This document shows, one piece after another, positions 5,199 through 6,656 of a DNA stretch of 6,656 nt (position 1 is the stretch's first letter; every line of letters begins with the position of its first letter). Position numbers and translations under genes: made by a program. This DNA comes from an uncultured Oscillospiraceae bacterium (GTDB lineage Bacteria; Bacillota; Clostridia; Oscillospirales; Oscillospiraceae): contig CAKUJA010000104.1 in NCBI GenBank assembly GCA_934661135.1, positions 1 to 6,656 of the forward strand, written 5' to 3'. Under the pieces are notes generated by a model. That model made no database searches. It had not been told where the DNA came from and was given only the letters and a program-made list of their open reading frames with translations.

Positions 5199-5340
5199 GG
5201 CCAGCGCCCTTTTTCGGCGGCTGGTCAGAGCTGAAATCAGAAGAAATCGAAGAAAAATCTTTCACAAAGTTATGGGCGCTGGATTGTTGGTTTTGACGGA
5301 CCAATGACCAGCGCCTTTTTTGCGTTCAAAAAGGGCGCTG
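5199..5340 (+). promoter_or_regulatory. Attenuator-like leader with four alternately complementary segments
   Basis: Segment 1 is CCAGCGCCCTTTTT (5201-5214), segment 2 GGGCGCTGG (5274-5282), segment 3 CCAGCGCCTTTTTT (5308-5321) and segment 4 AAAAAGGGCGCTG (5328-5340). Segments 1:2 pair over 9 bp, 2:3 over 8 bp (the terminator), 3:4 over 13 positions with one G-U, and 1:4 over 13 bp perfectly. Segment 1 can also fold locally with GGCGGCTGG (5216-5224). Mutually exclusive pairing upstream of the gene at 5358 is the arrangement of transcription attenuators. The complementarity is seen directly; the switching is inferred and the signal unknown. No known riboswitch or T-box consensus was recognised. 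Confidence 0.5.
5275..5321 (+). terminator. Intrinsic terminator upstream of the gene at 5358
   Basis: GGCGCTGG (5275-5282) pairs with CCAGCGCC (5308-5315). After a 4/3 internal loop TTGGT (5287-5291) pairs with ACCAA (5300-5304), closing an 8-nt loop. Six T residues follow (5316-5321). Only 36 bp separate the T tract from the start codon at 5358 and no promoter fits there, so that gene appears to depend on readthrough. Confidence 0.8.
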
Positions 5341-5357
5341 CAGATTGGAGGTTAGAA

Positions 5358-6023
5358 ATGAGCGAAGAAAACGCACCGCAGAAAGAAAGATATCTGCGAG
5401 AGGTAGAACAGAAGCTCCTGCACAGGGAGCTGGACGCAAGGCTGCTGGACGACGGTCTGATCCACATCAGATGGAATGAGAAACCGCTCTGCTCGGTTGA
5501 CAGAGATGGCATCGTCCGGTTCAGACCGGCAGATATCACAGGACCGGAAGTAGACCGGCAGCTTCGGACGGTAATACAGGCGGCTGGACAGGTCAAGGAG
5601 TATATGCGGATCTTTGAACGCGCGCCTGCGCTGAAAGCTGTTGGCCTGGAAGATACCTACAAGGTACTTGCGGATTTTGGTGACGCGGTGCTGGCTGGGC
5701 AGCTCGGCAAAAAGGGCGCTCGGTTCGTGACGTGGGAATGGGACTTTGACCGGCAGGGCGTCCACGCTGGGCATTACTTCATGGAAAACTACGAAGCGGC
5801 AAAGCAGGACTTCGCTGTCCGCGCCGGTCTGGTGGAGAGCCAGCGCCTTTTTTCCGATGAGCAGCTTGCCGTGATCCGGGATGCCTGTGAGTTTGCGCTA
5901 GAGGATGACGCGACGCTCTCGTATGCCGAAGAAAAGCAGCTCCAAAGTGTGCAGGAGCAGATCGAGCTGCTTCTGCCACAGCAGGAACGGAATCAACACC
6001 CCACAATGGAGCAGACAATGTAA
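5358..6023 (+). CDS. Conserved protein of unknown function, mobile-element type
   Basis: This 221-residue soluble acidic protein has no signal peptide or membrane segment. It resembles, from memory only, hypothetical proteins carried on integrative/conjugative elements of gut Clostridia; no function is known to me. Visible features are a charged helical start (about 8-30) with HRELDARLLDDGLIHIRW (22-39), a central stretch (about 100-155) containing YKVLADFGDAVLAG (101-114), FVTWEWDFDR (123-132), GHYFMENYEAAKQDF (138-152), and a helical Gln-rich end (about 165-213). The ATG at 5358 has GGAGG (5347-5351) 6 nt upstream; an in-frame ATG at 5304 lies in the terminator loop and lacks a ribosome site. 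A strong terminator follows the stop by 12 nt. The coding region repeats two leader motifs, at 5708-5720 and 5840-5853. It is intact. Confidence 0.78.
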   Translation: MSEENAPQKERYLREVEQKLLHRELDARLLDDGLIHIRWNEKPLCSVDRDGIVRFRPADITGPEVDRQLRTVIQAAGQVKEYMRIFERAPALKAVGLEDTYKVLADFGDAVLAGQLGKKGARFVTWEWDFDRQGVHAGHYFMENYEAAKQDFAVRAGLVESQRLFSDEQLAVIRDACEFALEDDATLSYAEEKQLQSVQEQIELLLPQQERNQHPTMEQTM

Positions 6024-6035
6024 TATTTCGCAGAG

Positions 6036-6070
6036 AGCCGGGATTTCTTTTTAGAAGTCCCGGCTTTTTT
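6036..6070 (+). terminator. Intrinsic terminator between the 5358 and 6090 genes
   Basis: AGCCGGGA (6036-6043) pairs with TCCCGGCT (6058-6065), extended by a T-G wobble and TTCT/AGAA to a TTTT loop. T residues continue through 6070. It is a textbook strong terminator. The following gene starts 19 bp after the T tract, too close for a separate promoter. Confidence 0.9.
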
Positions 6071-6089
6071 GCGTTCAGGGAGGAACTTT

Positions 6090-6305
6090 ATGAAACACAG
6101 TCAAGAAGAATATTGGCGGCCGCGTTTCCACGCGCCGCCGCTGCGGTCGCACCCAGATCCGCCGCCAACGATACAGTGCAGCTGGTATCCGCACGAGGGC
6201 CAGTGTCCGTATATGCGCCTGGCTCTGATTTGCTGGCGCAGCAATGGCGAGTGTACCTTCACGGATATGCAAAAAATTGAAAACCGAGGTGAAAAACGTG
6301 TTTGA
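6090..6305 (+). CDS. Small Cys-containing hypothetical protein
   Basis: This 71-residue protein is not recognised as any named family. The first 28 residues are rich in Pro, Arg and His (RPRFHAPPLRSHPDPPP within 10-26). The middle carries four cysteines, C30, C39, C48 and C55, spaced 9, 9 and 7 apart, with a short hydrophobic stretch MRLALICW (42-49). Metal binding is possible but the spacing matches no standard zinc motif known to me. The ATG at 6090 has GGGAGG (6078-6083) 6 nt upstream. Its stop overlaps the GTG of the next gene by 8 nt, which suggests translational coupling and argues the frame is real. It lies 19 bp after a terminator T tract. Confidence 0.65.
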   Translation: MKHSQEEYWRPRFHAPPLRSHPDPPPTIQCSWYPHEGQCPYMRLALICWRSNGECTFTDMQKIENRGEKRV

Positions 6306-6656
6306 AGCAAAACTGAAAAGCCGCAATCAGCCGAAGTTAGGGGCGCTGGCAGTCACGTTTCCAATCCCAGAGGAACGCTATGAAAATGTGATCCTCGCTT
6401 TGCAGAATCTCCAAATTGGAGATGCTGGAAAGCAGGACTGCTGCATCGACAGCATCCGCGCGCCGGACTGTCCTGCCCTGTGCAGGATGTCTGGAACACT
6501 TGCAAATGTGGATGAACTGGACTGGCTGGGCAGGAAGCTGGAGAGTTTCAACCGATATGAACTGCTGCAATTTAGCGCGGCGGTGGAGCGATTCGGATTA
6601 TCCGCAGCGGACGAGCTGATCGATCTTTCCTTCTGCGCCAGAGAGGTGACGGTCGT
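6298..6656 (+). CDS. ArdA-like antirestriction family protein, 3' end cut by window edge
   Basis: An open frame of 119 codons runs off the right edge, starting at GTG 6298 with GAGGTG (6286-6291) 6 nt upstream. The translation MFEAKLKSRNQPKLGALAVTF... has the order seen in ArdA-like proteins of Firmicute conjugative elements: a beta strand start, FPIPEERYENVILAL (21-35), IGDAGKQDCCIDSI (40-53), then NVDELDWLGRKLESFNRYEL (70-89) and a following helix ending in DELIDLSFC (about 105-113). ArdA proteins mimic DNA and block type I restriction enzymes, which helps an element enter a new host. The match is by recalled pattern, so an unrelated element protein sharing this fold is possible. It overlaps the preceding small gene by 8 nt and is probably cotranscribed with it. 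Confidence 0.65.
   Translation, partial: MFEAKLKSRNQPKLGALAVTFPIPEERYENVILALQNLQIGDAGKQDCCIDSIRAPDCPALCRMSGTLANVDELDWLGRKLESFNRYELLQFSAAVERFGLSAADELIDLSFCAREVTV

Larger units (their letters stand above)
5315..6077 (+). repeat. 14-nt direct repeat after two terminator stems (5315-5328 and 6064-6077)
   Basis: The string CTTTTTTGCGTTCA occurs identically at 5315-5328 and 6064-6077. In both places it forms the T tract of an intrinsic terminator plus the next eight bases, and in both the next element is a Shine-Dalgarno site (5347 and 6078) with an ATG. The coordinates given span both copies. Confidence 0.7.

Noticed and set aside
5304..5357. Upstream ATG giving an 18-residue longer form of the 5358 protein
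   Set aside because: It lies in the terminator hairpin with no ribosome site; kept only as a possible coupled start in the leader-peptide finding.
5352..5774. 140-codon minus-strand open frame
   Set aside because: It is antisense to the intact 5358 gene, with no ribosome site and no family resemblance.
1..6656. CRISPR array, retron, toxin-antitoxin pair or other named defence system
   Set aside because: No regularly spaced repeats, reverse transcriptase, or toxin-like gene pair was seen on either strand.

Overview
The window looks like a chromosomal segment of an anaerobic, moderately GC-rich Firmicute, most likely a Clostridia/Oscillospirales-type gut bacterium. This is inferred from strong Shine-Dalgarno sites, GTG and TTG starts, tRNA genes with encoded CCA, sigma-A-type promoters, an HPr-like protein without the phosphorylatable histidine, and the protein families present. 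The species cannot be named from the sequence alone.

Layout. (1) At 1-193, minus strand, a two-gene tRNA unit, Met(CAT) then Glu(TTC), is driven by a fully consensus promoter. The Glu gene runs off the left edge. (2) At 274-678, plus strand, is a small membrane protein of the 'putative ABC-transporter type IV' family. It converges on, and overlaps by 4 nt, mtaB (675-1955, minus), which encodes the radical-SAM tRNA methylthiotransferase that makes ms2t6A37. (3) A divergent intergenic region (1956-2131) leads into a rightward set: an HPr-like protein (2132-2377), a hairpin with a T tract that ends at the next start codon, a secreted S11 D-Ala-D-Ala carboxypeptidase (2444-3586), and an AraC-family regulator (3647-4483) with its own extended -10 promoter. 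(4) At 4504-5030 a strong promoter drives five plus-strand tRNA genes: Gly(TCC), Arg(TCT), His(GTG), Gln(TTG) and Lys(TTT). (5) The gap at 5031-5357 holds no clear gene but is dense in RNA structure: one probable and two strong terminator hairpins, plus four alternately complementary segments resembling an attenuator. (6) At 5358-6656 is an accessory cassette of the kind I associate with integrative/conjugative elements: a conserved protein of unknown function, a small Cys-containing protein, and the start of an ArdA-like antirestriction protein cut by the right edge. The position just after a tRNA-Lys gene would suit an integrated element, but no integrase or att duplication is visible.

How it fits together. 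The left four-fifths is ordinary core gene content: translation, tRNA modification, cell wall and regulation. The unusual part is 5034-6070. Intrinsic terminators sit directly in front of the genes at 5358 and 6090, leaving about 36 and 19 bp respectively between T tract and start codon, with no promoter visible there. Expression therefore seems to need readthrough or antitermination. The motif family CCAGCGCC(C)TTTTT / AAAAAGGGCGCT recurs across this area in both orientations, and a 14-nt string following a terminator stem is shared by the two gene leaders. This is the best candidate for something undescribed, but it rests on hand-read base pairing only.
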